64,000 nucleotides of DNA from Candidatus Melainabacteria bacterium (lineage in GTDB: Bacteria > Cyanobacteriota > Vampirovibrionia > Obscuribacterales > Obscuribacteraceae). The notes under the pieces were generated by a model that saw nothing but the letters and a program-made list of their open reading frames with translations, was not told the origin of the DNA and did not search any database. The translations under genes and the position numbers were made by a program. Within the stretch, counting starts at the first letter, position 1; each line of letters begins with the position of its first letter. Below are positions 15,646 through 24,596 of this stretch, piece after piece. Location of the stretch: NCBI GenBank assembly GCA_016212515.1, contig JACRFZ010000108.1:43628-107627 (forward strand). The letters are read 5' to 3'.

Positions 15646-16381
15646 TAGCCTGCTTTAAGCGGAGCCGACAGAGTTTCGCGCGTTCACCAGCCAGAAGCCA
15701 ATTGAACAGGTTGCGCTTCGGTAAAAAAGGACAACCGAGGGAAGCTTCATCCGGAGCGCGCAAAAGGCGCTGGTCCATGAAGTGAGGCAGAAATTCGGGC
15801 GCTTCTTCCATACAGGTGACACACATGGCTATAAGAGCCCGTTCAGCCCTACCGCCCCGTAGATGCAGAGCGGCAAGTTGTCGCCCCAACTTTCGACCGG
15901 TGCGATTATTGACGAGATCTTTGCGGCGGTCCAATAAGTCTTCAGCCCGCACGCCATCAAAATCGAAACTAAACTCAGCAAACTCATTAGCGGCAAAGAG
16001 CAGCGAGGCAAAAGCATCCCCGAGCTCAAAGGCCACCAGGGCCGAACCATAGAGATGCTGAAAGCCATTGATCTTCTGATTGAAAGCTACAATAGAGCGC
16101 CCTTGAAAGTCATTGGTCAAGGTATGGTGCCCTGGATACCCTGGCGCACAGGGACCATCCAGGGGTTTCTGAAATGTCGCTATGCGTATTAGTTTGGAAC
16201 AGCCAAAAACCGCCTCTTCTGCCAGACTGACTCGCCACAAAACAGATAGGACATAAACCGACAAAAAGACAAAGCTCGAAAGAAAACACAGACACAACGC
16301 CTTGCTCCATGTCTTCCAGCATCTTCCTTGCCGCAGCGGAAGGCAAGGCAAAAGCAGCTCTTTCAGCACAAACAATCTCAT
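15623..16381 (-). CDS. Hypothetical membrane-anchored protein, 252 aa
   Basis: One strong hydrophobic segment (about 27-50, ALCLCFLSSFVFLSVYVL) is followed by a folded-looking region of about 200 residues rich in aromatic and acidic residues (GRSIVAFNQKINGFQHLYG, AEFSFDFDGVRAEDLLDRR), with CVTC at about 183-186. Its amino-acid make-up is that of a real protein, while other frames across the region are short or skewed. It converges with the TPR gene, and the two 3' ends overlap by 23 bases. No family is recognised. The start is uncertain. Confidence 0.62.
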   Translation of the reverse strand: MRLFVLKELLLPCLPLRQGRCWKTWSKALCLCFLSSFVFLSVYVLSVLWRVSLAEEAVFGCSKLIRIATFQKPLDGPCAPGYPGHHTLTNDFQGRSIVAFNQKINGFQHLYGSALVAFELGDAFASLLFAANEFAEFSFDFDGVRAEDLLDRRKDLVNNRTGRKLGRQLAALHLRGGRAERALIAMCVTCMEEAPEFLPHFMDQRLLRAPDEASLGCPFLPKRNLFNWLLAGERAKLCRLRLKQATRAVHHR

Positions 16382-16666
16382 TTATAGAAACACACCCCGG
16401 CGCCTTAGAACAAAAGCTATTACGCAAGCAGCGGCGCCAAGTTGCACTTGACAGCAAAAGAAAACAAAACAAGAGAACAGAAGCACAACCGTCCGGCGCC
16501 TGCTTAGTCTCTTTTTCAAACCGGGGTCGTAGGCGAAATTATGTGGAAAATCGTGCAAACTTCCGATGATTCACCAAAAAAGATTAGAATGAGCGATTTT
16601 CGCCAAAATTTCTTGTGCGCCTCAAAACTTTCAAACAGACAGAGCCCGGCCAAAGCAAGTGCTACT

Positions 16667-19570
16667 TCAGCCGGAGCGCATCGCTTCCGTGTGCTCTGTG
16701 GTAACTCGCTTCTGCAAGATCTTTTGCAAGCCCGGATAACTGGTCAGCTCGGGGTCCAGCTTCATTATGGCGAGAGCAGCATTACGGGCATCTTCAAGAA
16801 TTTTCGCATCATTGACCAGGTCGGCCAGCACAAGATCAGGCAAGCCGCTCTGCCGGTAGCCCAGGAACTCACCCGGCCCACGAATTTCCAGATCTTTTTG
16901 AGCCACCACGAAACCATCATTGGTCTGTTCCATAATGCCGAGACGGTCTCGCGTTGTCTGCGACTTCATCTCAGAAACAAGATAGCAATAAGACTGATCG
17001 CCGCCCCGACCGACGCGACCGCGCAACTGGTGCAACTGCGCCAGGCCGAAGCGGTCGGCATTTTCAATGACCATCACAGTTGAATTGGGAACGTCTACAC
17101 CCACTTCAATCACAGTGGTGGAAACAAGGATCTGAAATTCACCGCGCCGGAAAGCATCCATGACGGCATCTTTCTCCTGGGACTTCAATTTTCCATGCAT
17201 TAGTCCCAGACTCATATCGGCGAACTCACCGGTTTTCAGTTTTTCGTATTCCTGGGTGGCAGCCTTGGCCGAGAGCGACTCCGACTCTTCAATCAAAGGA
17301 AAGACTATATACGCCTGCCGCCCCAACTCAATCTGTTTTCGTACTTCCTGCCAGAGTTCTTTTTTCTGGGAAGGGCGCACCAGTCTAGTGATTATCGGTT
17401 TTCTGCCGGGAGGCAATTCATCGATCTCGGAAACATCCAGATCACCATGCATGGTTAGTGCCATCGTCCGCGGTATCGGCGTGGCAGTCATGGTGAGCAG
17501 CTCAGGATTCTGGCTCTTGGCTTTCAGCCTGGCTCTTTGCTTAACGCCAAAACGATGCTGTTCATCGATGATGATCAAGCCTAGATTCTGAAACTCCACA
17601 TCATCTTCCAGAATGGCGTGGGTTCCAACCACAATATGACTTTGCCCGGAGAGAATTTCTTGCCTGGCGGCACGCCGTTCCTTGACGCCGTGCTTGCCCA
17701 GCACCAGAGAAGCACGCAAGCCTAAAGGCGCCATCAGACGCTGAAACTGCCGGTAATGCTGCTCGGCCAGTATTTCGGTAGGAGCCATCATGGCACCCTG
17801 AAAGCCGTTTTCTATGGCGACCATGAAAGCCATAAGGGCCACCACGGTCTTTCCGGAACCGACATCGCCCTGCACCAGGCGGTGCATGGGCTTGTTGGAA
17901 GCTAGGTCTCTGGCTATTTCACCAAATACACGCTCCTGGGCGCCGGTAAGAGTAAACGGCAGAGACTGCCGCAACCGATTGACATAACCGTCGGCAGCCG
18001 GCTCATACTTGATCGATAGCGCATCTTCCCGTTGCTCATACTGATAGCGGCGATGAGCCATCTGAAGTTGTATGCCGAAAAGTTCGTCGAAAACCAGGCG
18101 CCGCCTCGCTTCATCCTTATCTTCCGGCGTCTGCGGAAAGTGTATGTTGAAAAAGGACTGCTTCAAGCCCATCAAACTATAGGTTTCTCGAAGTTCGTCC
18201 GGCAGCAGTTCGTCGATACCATCACCATAACTGCTCAAAGCATTGTGAATGATGTTTCTAAGGTAGCGAAGCGAAAGCCCCTCAGTAAGCGGATAAACCG
18301 GCACAAGTCGCCCGGCATGAAGACTTTCAGGCATTGATCCATCCGCATCTTCATCGCTGTAGCCGCTGGACAATTGCTCCCCGCCGGAGAGACTCAATAT
18401 TTCAATCTCGGCATTCTTGAGTTTCAACTTACCTGAGTAGTCGTCTCGCTCAACCACGCCGGATGCCAGAACCTGAGCACCTTTTGGAAATTGCTCTTTG
18501 TAGCGGTCAAGCAAATACTTATTTGATTTTCCGCCGACAAAGCGACTGACAATGATACTGCCGGTGCCATCAGAGATTATGGCGCTCAGTATGGATACAT
18601 TGCCGCGCTTAGCCTGATAAGCGCTCACCGAGCGAATTGTGCCGAAGATACTCACTTCCTCGCCGATAACCAGATCGCGAATATGCTCTCGGTTCAAAAA
18701 ATCGAGATGCTTGCGAGGGTAGTGGCAGAGCAGTTTCTCTACCGTGCTGATATCCAGTTTGGCAAGCAGATTGGCAATACGCGGACCGACGCCCTTGACG
18801 AACTGCACTGGTATCTCGGAAATCGGCTTGCCTCGCATATCAACAAATGCCGGGCGCTCGGCAGTGGCACCGGCGCCACTCTTACGAACACCGGTCTGAG
18901 GTGCCGTTGCAACAGCGGCTCCGGCACCGGCACTTATGCCGGTGGCAGAGCCCTTAGCATCGGCTTGACCGCCTCTTCGAGTTTCTGGGCGACCACCTGC
19001 CTGGGTTTCTATTCGGCTTTTAGTTGGCTCACTTGCTGCCGTCCTGCTTGTTGTCGGCAGGCCTCTTGCCGGCTCGCTTCTTATTGCGCCGACGGCTCCG
19101 ACAGTTGCGCCGACGGCTCCGGCAGTTGCGCCGGATGGCCCCGCATTTGCGCCGGCGACTACCGCAGGTGCTCCGGCGGCTACCGCATTTGCTCCGGATG
19201 CCCCCGCAGGTGCTCCGGCGGCTACCGCATTTGCTCCGGATGCCCCCGCATCTGCTCCGGTGGCAGGCTCTGCGCCCATGGCTTCAAAATAAGGAACAAG
19301 TAGCTCTTCAGCCCGGCTGACGATATTGATGCGCGTGGCCACATCGGCATTGGGATATTGCCGGAAAAATGCTCTCAGGGTGGTCCAGACCGGATCGAGC
19401 GGAAACCGCCGCACCAGGCGATCGGAAGTTACCCGCATGAAATGCGAGAAGGTACTGTGGCGCCCCTGAAAATCAGCGTAGCGCGCCCGACGCTCCACGG
19501 CAATGGCCCGGCGCAGGGCCGAGATTTCAGCCTCTTTTGTGGGTCTGCCCTTGCCGACTACCTTGACCAT
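16667..19570 (-). CDS. recG: ATP-dependent DNA helicase RecG with long N-terminal extension
   Basis: RecG remodels stalled forks and branches Holliday junctions. From about residue 255 the usual order is present: the wedge/OB domain (FVKGVGPRIANLLAKL, then the EVSIFGTI OB strand), helicase motif I GDVGSGKT, Ia MAPTEILAEQH, the DExH-type box IIDEQHRFG, III TATPIPRT, and motifs IV-VI ending QLHQLRGRVGRG. The protein is 967 aa against about 690 for E. coli RecG. The extra 255 residues are a helical domain (1-100) and an Ala/Gly-rich linker. Extended RecG proteins also occur in cyanobacteria. The linker carries a 42-base tandem duplication. Confidence 0.95.
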   Translation of the reverse strand: MVKVVGKGRPTKEAEISALRRAIAVERRARYADFQGRHSTFSHFMRVTSDRLVRRFPLDPVWTTLRAFFRQYPNADVATRINIVSRAEELLVPYFEAMGAEPATGADAGASGANAVAAGAPAGASGANAVAAGAPAVVAGANAGPSGATAGAVGATVGAVGAIRSEPARGLPTTSRTAASEPTKSRIETQAGGRPETRRGGQADAKGSATGISAGAGAAVATAPQTGVRKSGAGATAERPAFVDMRGKPISEIPVQFVKGVGPRIANLLAKLDISTVEKLLCHYPRKHLDFLNREHIRDLVIGEEVSIFGTIRSVSAYQAKRGNVSILSAIISDGTGSIIVSRFVGGKSNKYLLDRYKEQFPKGAQVLASGVVERDDYSGKLKLKNAEIEILSLSGGEQLSSGYSDEDADGSMPESLHAGRLVPVYPLTEGLSLRYLRNIIHNALSSYGDGIDELLPDELRETYSLMGLKQSFFNIHFPQTPEDKDEARRRLVFDELFGIQLQMAHRRYQYEQREDALSIKYEPAADGYVNRLRQSLPFTLTGAQERVFGEIARDLASNKPMHRLVQGDVGSGKTVVALMAFMVAIENGFQGAMMAPTEILAEQHYRQFQRLMAPLGLRASLVLGKHGVKERRAARQEILSGQSHIVVGTHAILEDDVEFQNLGLIIIDEQHRFGVKQRARLKAKSQNPELLTMTATPIPRTMALTMHGDLDVSEIDELPPGRKPIITRLVRPSQKKELWQEVRKQIELGRQAYIVFPLIEESESLSAKAATQEYEKLKTGEFADMSLGLMHGKLKSQEKDAVMDAFRRGEFQILVSTTVIEVGVDVPNSTVMVIENADRFGLAQLHQLRGRVGRGGDQSYCYLVSEMKSQTTRDRLGIMEQTNDGFVVAQKDLEIRGPGEFLGYRQSGLPDLVLADLVNDAKILEDARNAALAIMKLDPELTSYPGLQKILQKRVTTEHTEAMRSG
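19164..19247. repeat. 42-base tandem duplication inside recG
   Basis: Two identical 42-base copies (19164-19205 and 19206-19247) lie side by side. Partly matching Ala/Gly-coding units flank both sides. They encode two copies of a 14-residue Ala/Gly-rich block in the RecG linker and keep the reading frame, so length variation here would be tolerated. Confidence 0.95.
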
Positions 19571-19823
19571 TACTCTAGGATTTCTCTAACTTTTCCGCAG
19601 ACAAAGCAGGTCATTCGCAGCAGCATATGCGCAAGATACGGAAGCGCATATATCAACTTCCGGATAACCGCCTTGCTCCCCCAGACCGACCTGCCTTAGA
19701 AGACACAATCTAGTGCCCAGAGTAAAGACTAGCCCAGGCAGCCCCTTTTTGCCAATGAAAAATTTGCCGCTTGCAAGCCGGATAAATCCAGAAGCGGGAT
19801 CTAGGACAAACTAGGTCAGAGAC

Positions 19824-20402
19824 TTATTGCAGTCTGTTGAGGATCAGTTTGGAAATGGCTTTCAGTGTGGCGAATACACCCAAGCCTTCGGAGGCAACGG
19901 CTTCGAAACTGGGAACACCGGGAGTGTTCAATTCACGTTCCATACGCTCAATGGGCATGGCGTTAGCCAGGTCGCGTTTGTTGTACTGCAGAACCCAGGG
20001 AATGTTATCGAGGGTAAGGCTGTACTCTTTCAAGTTGTCGACCATGTTCTGCAAAGACTCAACGTTGTCTTTAGAACGCATGACATCGGAGTCGGCTACG
20101 AAAATAATTCCGTCCACACCGTTCAAAATCAGTTTACGGCTGGCGTTATATTCCACCTGACCGGGAACCGTATAAAGAGAAAATCTAGTTTTGAAACCTT
20201 GAACGCTACCAAGGTCCAGGGGCAAGAAGTCGAAGAACAAAGTACGTTCGGTTTCTGTTGCCAGACTGATCAGTTCGCCTCTGGTTGTCGGCGCGAGCTG
20301 GCCATGGATATACTTCAAATTCGTGGTTTTGCCACCAAGACCGGTGCCGTAGTAAACGATTTTGCAGTTTATCTCGCGTGCCGCGTAGTTAACGAGTGCC
20401 AT
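19824..20402 (-). CDS. mglA: MglA-like Ras-family GTPase
   Basis: This small GTPase of 192 aa has the P-loop GTGLGGKTTN (19-28), the MglA-typical switch-2 sequence TVPGQVEY in place of DxxG, and the guanine-specificity motif NKRDL. MglA proteins set cell polarity and drive gliding or twitching motility together with the GAP MglB and type IV pili or focal adhesions. Neither MglB nor motility genes lie nearby. The gene stands alone between recG and rpmB, with AGGAA about ten bases upstream of its ATG. Another polarity or trafficking role is possible. Confidence 0.93.
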   Translation of the reverse strand: MALVNYAAREINCKIVYYGTGLGGKTTNLKYIHGQLAPTTRGELISLATETERTLFFDFLPLDLGSVQGFKTRFSLYTVPGQVEYNASRKLILNGVDGIIFVADSDVMRSKDNVESLQNMVDNLKEYSLTLDNIPWVLQYNKRDLANAMPIERMERELNTPGVPSFEAVASEGLGVFATLKAISKLILNRLQ

Positions 20403-21055
20403 CTACTTGTTTCCTGCTTCCCCCGCCATCAGGCTCTTTCCGTCTAACTTCAAATTCAGCTACTTATTCAATACAACTGATGTGTGCCAACTGCTTGTTT
20501 GCCGAATATTTTCGAGCTTCTTTAGCCTGCCGATATCAAGCGGATATTTTTGAACCGCCAAGAATTGATACCACGATTTGGAGTGTAATAGAAGTGCTCC
20601 ATAAGACCGCTCTAAAAGGTACCTTAAAAGGTCTGTCAAGAACAATCTTGTAAACCAGATTTCTTACCTTCCGCTAACAGGCTCCCGTGAGGCCCACTGG
20701 TATGAGGCTCTCTAGTAACTCTGACAAGGACTCCTTACAACCGCCAAACAGCATGAACTTTTCGACGGTTCCTGAAGTTTAGACTATCACGATTTATACC
20801 CAGTAGCGGGCAAGAATGAGGCAAAAAATCTCTTTCGCTTAGAACTATTACAAACTTTGCAAAGAACGCAAAAAACCGCTCCGGCATATATCCAACGTGG
20901 TACAATTCGCACTTTGCTTGTGCTTGCAGCTTCCGATATCCGTCGGTAGATGAGCACGCAGAAGTCTCGTGAGAGGTCGTTAACGACCCTGAAGCGGGTC
21001 AGTTAGTTAGCGCCGAATAAACAGGCGCCTGGGTAAATAGACGGGATTATTCAAA
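20403..21055. other. 653-base intergenic region between mglA and rpmB
   Basis: No gene is supported here. The left part must hold the mglA promoter. The right part holds a likely rpmB promoter (TACAAT at 20901-20906) and a roughly 140-base leader with several small hairpins: the perfect palindrome GGTCGTTAACGACC (20975-20988), ACCC-TGAAGC-GGGT, and GCGCC/GGCGC around 21012-21032. A structured ribosomal-protein leader is possible but unproven. Confidence 0.55.
20898..20906 (+). promoter_or_regulatory. Putative extended -10 promoter for rpmB
   Basis: TGGTACAAT matches an extended -10 element (TGn plus TACAAT). The -35 region 17 bases upstream is poor, as is usual with extended -10 promoters. 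Transcription would start near 20913 and leave a leader of about 140 bases before rpmB. Confidence 0.5.
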
Positions 21056-21259
21056 ATGGCTAAGCGTTGTGACGTATGCGGCAAAGGACCCCAGACAGGT
21101 GTGCAATACACCTTCCTCCGGTCGCACTTTAACCCGCACGGTAAAAGACGCTGGTTGCCCAATTTGCAGCCGGTCAAAGCGATGATCGGCAAGACAGTGA
21201 AGCGCCTCAAGGTGTGCACTTCTTGCATCAAAGCCGGTAAAGTGCAAAAGGCAATCTAA
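21056..21259 (+). CDS. rpmB: 50S ribosomal protein L28
   Basis: This 67-residue large-subunit protein has the family core GKGPQTG, HFNPHGKRRWLPNLQPV and KRLKVCTSCIKAGKV. Two Cys pairs (Cys5/Cys8 in CDVCGK and the later CTSC) indicate the zinc-binding form of L28. The length is typical. The gene stands alone, and its 3' end faces hslO. The Shine-Dalgarno sequence is weak (GGGA at about -10), so expression may depend on the long leader. Confidence 0.95.
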   Translation: MAKRCDVCGKGPQTGVQYTFLRSHFNPHGKRRWLPNLQPVKAMIGKTVKRLKVCTSCIKAGKVQKAI

Positions 21260-21320
21260 GCATCTAAGCCGAAAACTAGAACTATATTGAAATTGAAAGC
21301 TCTCTCAAGGGATTTTTCGG

Positions 21321-22196
21321 TTATTGGCCTTTGGCCAGATCGAGAAGTCCCTCTTTCTTCACTAAATAAAGCTCATTGCAAAACTGGCAACGCCCCTCCG
21401 CCTGACCGTCCTCTTCGGCCATGGAAAGCAAATCATTGGCAGGCAGCACCTTCAAAGCCTCCACAAAGCGCTCCTGGGAGCACTTGCAGTAGAAGCTAAT
21501 GGGCTTCACATCAGTGAGGGGGCGCACTTCAAATCCGTTCAGAATGCGCTGCAGAATGTTTTCAAGGCTCATACCGCGGCGCATCAGGAAAGTAAAAGTA
21601 CCGAAAGTGGTGATGTTGTTTTCAATCTTGCAGATGGTCTCTTCGGTGTGATCCGGCAGGAGCTGCACCAGAAGACCACCGGCCGCCTCTACCCCCTTAC
21701 TCGTCAAGTGGGTACCCACGACCACCAGGGAGCCCGTCTGGTCGGAAGTTACAAGATACCGGTTTACATCCTCGCCCACTTCTCCGGAGGCCAGCTCCAC
21801 CGTGGAAGTATGGGGAGCACCGAAGCCTGAATCAACGGTCACATGGAGATAACCGGAAGATCCTATGGCCCCCCCAACATCAAAATTCCCCAGGGAGTTA
21901 AGTGGTAACTCGACCTGGGGATGTTCTACATAACCTCTCACTGTGCCGCGCGGCGATGCATCCACAACCACTCGGCCCAGGGGTCCGTTCCCATGAAACT
22001 TCAATGCCACCTGCCCGTCCCGGGCAAGCATCGGGGCAAGCAAAACACCGGCCGTAAGAGCTCGCCCTAAGGCAGCCGTAGCAGTGTAGGAAAGATCGTG
22101 CTTGCGCCTGGCACAACTGACCAGCTCAGTTGTCGTGGCTATTACTGCCCTTATGGTGCCATCGGCTGAAATAGCTTTGAGAAGTCCGTCTTTCAT
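21321..22196 (-). CDS. hslO: Redox-regulated chaperone Hsp33
   Basis: Hsp33 is a cytosolic holdase that is switched on by oxidation and by loss of zinc. The N-terminal domain is typical ('KDGLLKAISADGTIRAVIATTTELV' pattern, then ALGRALTAGVLLAPML). The C-terminal redox switch keeps all four zinc cysteines, as YCKCS (CxC) and GRCQFCNE (CxxC). Length is 291 aa, as usual. It is transcribed toward rpmB and lies about 100 bases downstream of prmC on the same strand. Confidence 0.95.
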   Translation of the reverse strand: MKDGLLKAISADGTIRAVIATTTELVSCARRKHDLSYTATAALGRALTAGVLLAPMLARDGQVALKFHGNGPLGRVVVDASPRGTVRGYVEHPQVELPLNSLGNFDVGGAIGSSGYLHVTVDSGFGAPHTSTVELASGEVGEDVNRYLVTSDQTGSLVVVGTHLTSKGVEAAGGLLVQLLPDHTEETICKIENNITTFGTFTFLMRRGMSLENILQRILNGFEVRPLTDVKPISFYCKCSQERFVEALKVLPANDLLSMAEEDGQAEGRCQFCNELYLVKKEGLLDLAKGQ

Positions 22197-22302
22197 TGCT
22201 TGATTCTTTGCTTAAGCCCGATTCTCACAGTGCCGATAGGAAAATCCCCAGAAGGCTCTATTTCCCCATCATAGCAGCATATTACATTTTTTAAAGGGTA
22301 AT

Positions 22303-23283
22303 TTAATTGAGACGGCCACTCACTATTCGCTTGATCCCGGCCAGATCCACTTTTATATCGATATCCCCAAAGCCATGGCCGGCAAAGATCTCCGCCACCG
22401 CATCCGCCTGACCTTCACCCACTTCCAGGAAGAAATCCAGCCCCCCGGGGCAGAATTCAGCAAGAACACCGGCGAAGCCCCGGTAAAAGCCCAACCCGTC
22501 CTCATCCATGCCGCACAATGCAGCCCGGGGTTCAAAGTCGCGCACCTCCGGCTCAAGACTATCCATAATTCGTGCCGGTATATAAGGTGGATTGGAGACG
22601 AAAATGGGCGATATGGGCCAGGGCTTGCCTGAAACCGGCTCAATAGCCATGGACTCCCGCAGAATCGCACCGGTCTCAGGTGCGAAGAAGTCCTGCTGTA
22701 AGACCCGGCTCCTGCCCTCTACCTGGTGCTGCGCGGCGTTTTTCAAGCAGTACTGCACGGCCTCAGCCGACACCTCGAAAACAAGGGCCCTGGCCCCGGT
22801 AAAATGCTTCAGCAGGCTGACAAAAATGCAGCCGGAGCCGCCACCTACCTCTATGATCAGGCGCGGTCCGGTTTCTTCCAATTTAGCCAGGACGGCCTCC
22901 ACAATCAGTTCTGTTTCCGGCCGGGGAATCAACACCCCCTCGCCGACGGCAAAGGTCAGACCAAAGAAATCAGCCTGACCGAGGGCATACTGTAAGGGCC
23001 GCCTTTTGAGTCGATCGTTGAGCACCCGTTCGAGAACAGCAGCAGATTCACCCAGCAGGCGATCAGCCTCGATTACCAGGCTGCCTTCCTTGACCTTTAA
23101 GATGGTGGCAAGGGCAAGACGGGCTTCAGCAGCGGCCTCACTTGTGGAAATACCAATTGCCTTAAGGGTCCGAGCAAAGACCAGACGCGCCGAGCTGACG
23201 GTTTGTGCTTTCGAAAAGCGGGGCGCACCATGGTCGGCCGCCGCACCTTCCCCGAGCGCCCGATTAGATTTAGATCCCGGCAA
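22303..23283 (-). CDS. prmC: Peptide chain release factor N5-glutamine methyltransferase
   Basis: PrmC methylates the glutamine of the GGQ motif of release factors RF1 and RF2 using SAM. The SAM-binding motif reads EVGGGSG (145-151), slightly off the usual DLGTGSG. The substrate-glutamine motif NPPY is at 231-234. The N-terminal helical domain and the RPETE signature (121-125) are also present. The reading frame overlaps the end of prfA by 14 bases and begins with TTG. Coupling to its own substrate gene is the common arrangement in bacteria. Confidence 0.94.
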   Translation of the reverse strand: MPGSKSNRALGEGAAADHGAPRFSKAQTVSSARLVFARTLKAIGISTSEAAAEARLALATILKVKEGSLVIEADRLLGESAAVLERVLNDRLKRRPLQYALGQADFFGLTFAVGEGVLIPRPETELIVEAVLAKLEETGPRLIIEVGGGSGCIFVSLLKHFTGARALVFEVSAEAVQYCLKNAAQHQVEGRSRVLQQDFFAPETGAILRESMAIEPVSGKPWPISPIFVSNPPYIPARIMDSLEPEVRDFEPRAALCGMDEDGLGFYRGFAGVLAEFCPGGLDFFLEVGEGQADAVAEIFAGHGFGDIDIKVDLAGIKRIVSGRLN

Positions 23284-24361
23284 CTGTATTCATTTCCGCT
23301 TCAAGCAGGCGCTGTTGATGTTGCAGAATGCAGGCCTCTATAAGCTTATCCAGATCCCCTTCCAGTACTTGCTGAAGGGAAAAATTCTGATTGAGACGAT
23401 GATCGGTGACGCGGTTATCTTTGTAATTGTAAGTACGAATCTTCTCAGAACGGTCACCGGAGCCGACCTGGGACTTCCGCTCGTCATAAATGGCTTTCTG
23501 CTGCTCTTCCAACTGCATCTGATAGAGCTTGTTGCGCAAGATCTGCTTGGCCCGCTCTTTATTCTGCAACTGAGAACGCTCTTCCGAACAAGCCACCATC
23601 AAACCGGAGGGTCGGTGCACGATGCGCACGGCAGTTTCCACTTTGTTGACGTTCTGGCCGCCGGCTCCACCTGATCGCATGGTGGAAATGTCCAAGTCAT
23701 TGTCGTTCAACTGTACGTCGATGTCTTCAGCTTCAGGCATGACAGCCACAGTAGCAGTAGATGTATGAACTCGCCCGGAAGCCTCGGTAGCCGGCACACG
23801 CTGCACCCGATGCACACCGGATTCGAACTTGAATTTGCTGTAGGCGGCGTCGCCTTTAAAGCTGACGATTACTTCCTTGTAACCGCCTACTTCACCTTCG
23901 CTGCAACTGGCTATTTCCGGGGTGTAACCGACTCGATCGGCGTACTTCAAATACATGCGCAAAAGATCACCGGCAAACAACGAGGCTTCATCGCCGCCCG
24001 TACCGGCGCGAATCTCAAGCATGATGTTCTTTTCGTCGTTAGGATCTTTAGGTAGAAGCAGAATTTTCAGTTCACCGGTGAGGTTCTGGTGCTCCTCACG
24101 AGCTTCCTCCAGCTCCATCTCGGCCAGTTCACGCATCTCTTTCTCAGTCTCGGTACGCAAGAGTTCCTGCGCTTCCGATATGCGCTTTTCCGCAGCCAAC
24201 CAGCGGTGATAGGCGCTGACAGTGCGCTCCAACTGATGCCTGGTGCGGGCCAGGCGCATGAAAGTAGATTGATCGCCGATAATCGCGGGATCAGAGAGTT
24301 TTTGTTCCAGCTCGTTAAAGGTCCGCTCAATATCTTTGAGCTTTTCGACAAAATGCTCCAT
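23270..24361 (-). CDS. prfA: Peptide chain release factor 1
   Basis: RF1 reads UAA and UAG stop codons and triggers peptide release. The stop-recognition tripeptide is Pro-Ala-Thr (190-192, RVPATEASG), which distinguishes it from RF2 (SPF). The catalytic GGQ is at 234-236 in RSGGAGGQNVNKVE. No programmed frameshift is present, as expected for RF1. Length is 363 aa, as usual. The prmC gene overlaps its end, and tRNA-Ser lies just upstream on the same strand. Confidence 0.97.
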   Translation of the reverse strand: MEHFVEKLKDIERTFNELEQKLSDPAIIGDQSTFMRLARTRHQLERTVSAYHRWLAAEKRISEAQELLRTETEKEMRELAEMELEEAREEHQNLTGELKILLLPKDPNDEKNIMLEIRAGTGGDEASLFAGDLLRMYLKYADRVGYTPEIASCSEGEVGGYKEVIVSFKGDAAYSKFKFESGVHRVQRVPATEASGRVHTSTATVAVMPEAEDIDVQLNDNDLDISTMRSGGAGGQNVNKVETAVRIVHRPSGLMVACSEERSQLQNKERAKQILRNKLYQMQLEEQQKAIYDERKSQVGSGDRSEKIRTYNYKDNRVTDHRLNQNFSLQQVLEGDLDKLIEACILQHQQRLLEAEMNTVAGI

Positions 24362-24420
24362 ATGAAGAGCCTGGCACCTCTGATGTAGTGCTCAAAAGTT
24401 AGTGAGCCTGATGAAAAATT

Positions 24421-24508
24421 CGGAGAGGGAGGGATTCGAACCCTCGCTGCGCTTTTGACGCAGACAGTCTTTCCAGGACTGCACGTTAGACCACTCCGAC
24501 ACCTCTCC
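24421..24508 (-). tRNA. tRNA-Ser (anticodon GGA)
   Basis: Read on the minus strand, the acceptor GGAGAGG pairs with CCTCTCC and the discriminator is G. The anticodon stem-loop CAGTC-CTGGAAA-GACTG gives GGA. A long variable arm (TGCGTC/AGCGCA-like) fits the serine class, and the T loop is TTCGAAT. The length is 88 bases and no CCA is encoded. Confidence 0.95.
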
Positions 24509-24545
24509 AAGTGGTTTGTCGATTATAACAAGCAACGCTACTTGA

Positions 24546-24567
24546 GGACCCGTCCTGTGACGGGTCC
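24546..24567 (-). terminator. Perfect 9-bp hairpin after tpiA
   Basis: GGACCCGTC-ACAG-GACGGGTCC (minus-strand reading) forms a perfect GC-rich stem with a four-base loop, 30 bases past the tpiA stop. No T-run follows on the minus strand, although T8 precedes the stem. It could end tpiA transcription or separate it from tRNA-Ser. Confidence 0.5.
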
Positions 24568-24596
24568 TTGTAGCAAAGAAAAAAAACTTTATGCCT

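Noticed and set aside
18683..19303. Open frame antisense to the recG linker with Cys/Ser-rich repeats
   Set aside because: The repeats mirror the Ala/Gly repeats of the RecG linker on the other strand. There is no start signal and no family.
24546..24567. Firm call of a Rho-independent terminator
   Set aside because: The stem is perfect but lacks the T-run on the expected side, so it is listed with moderate confidence only.
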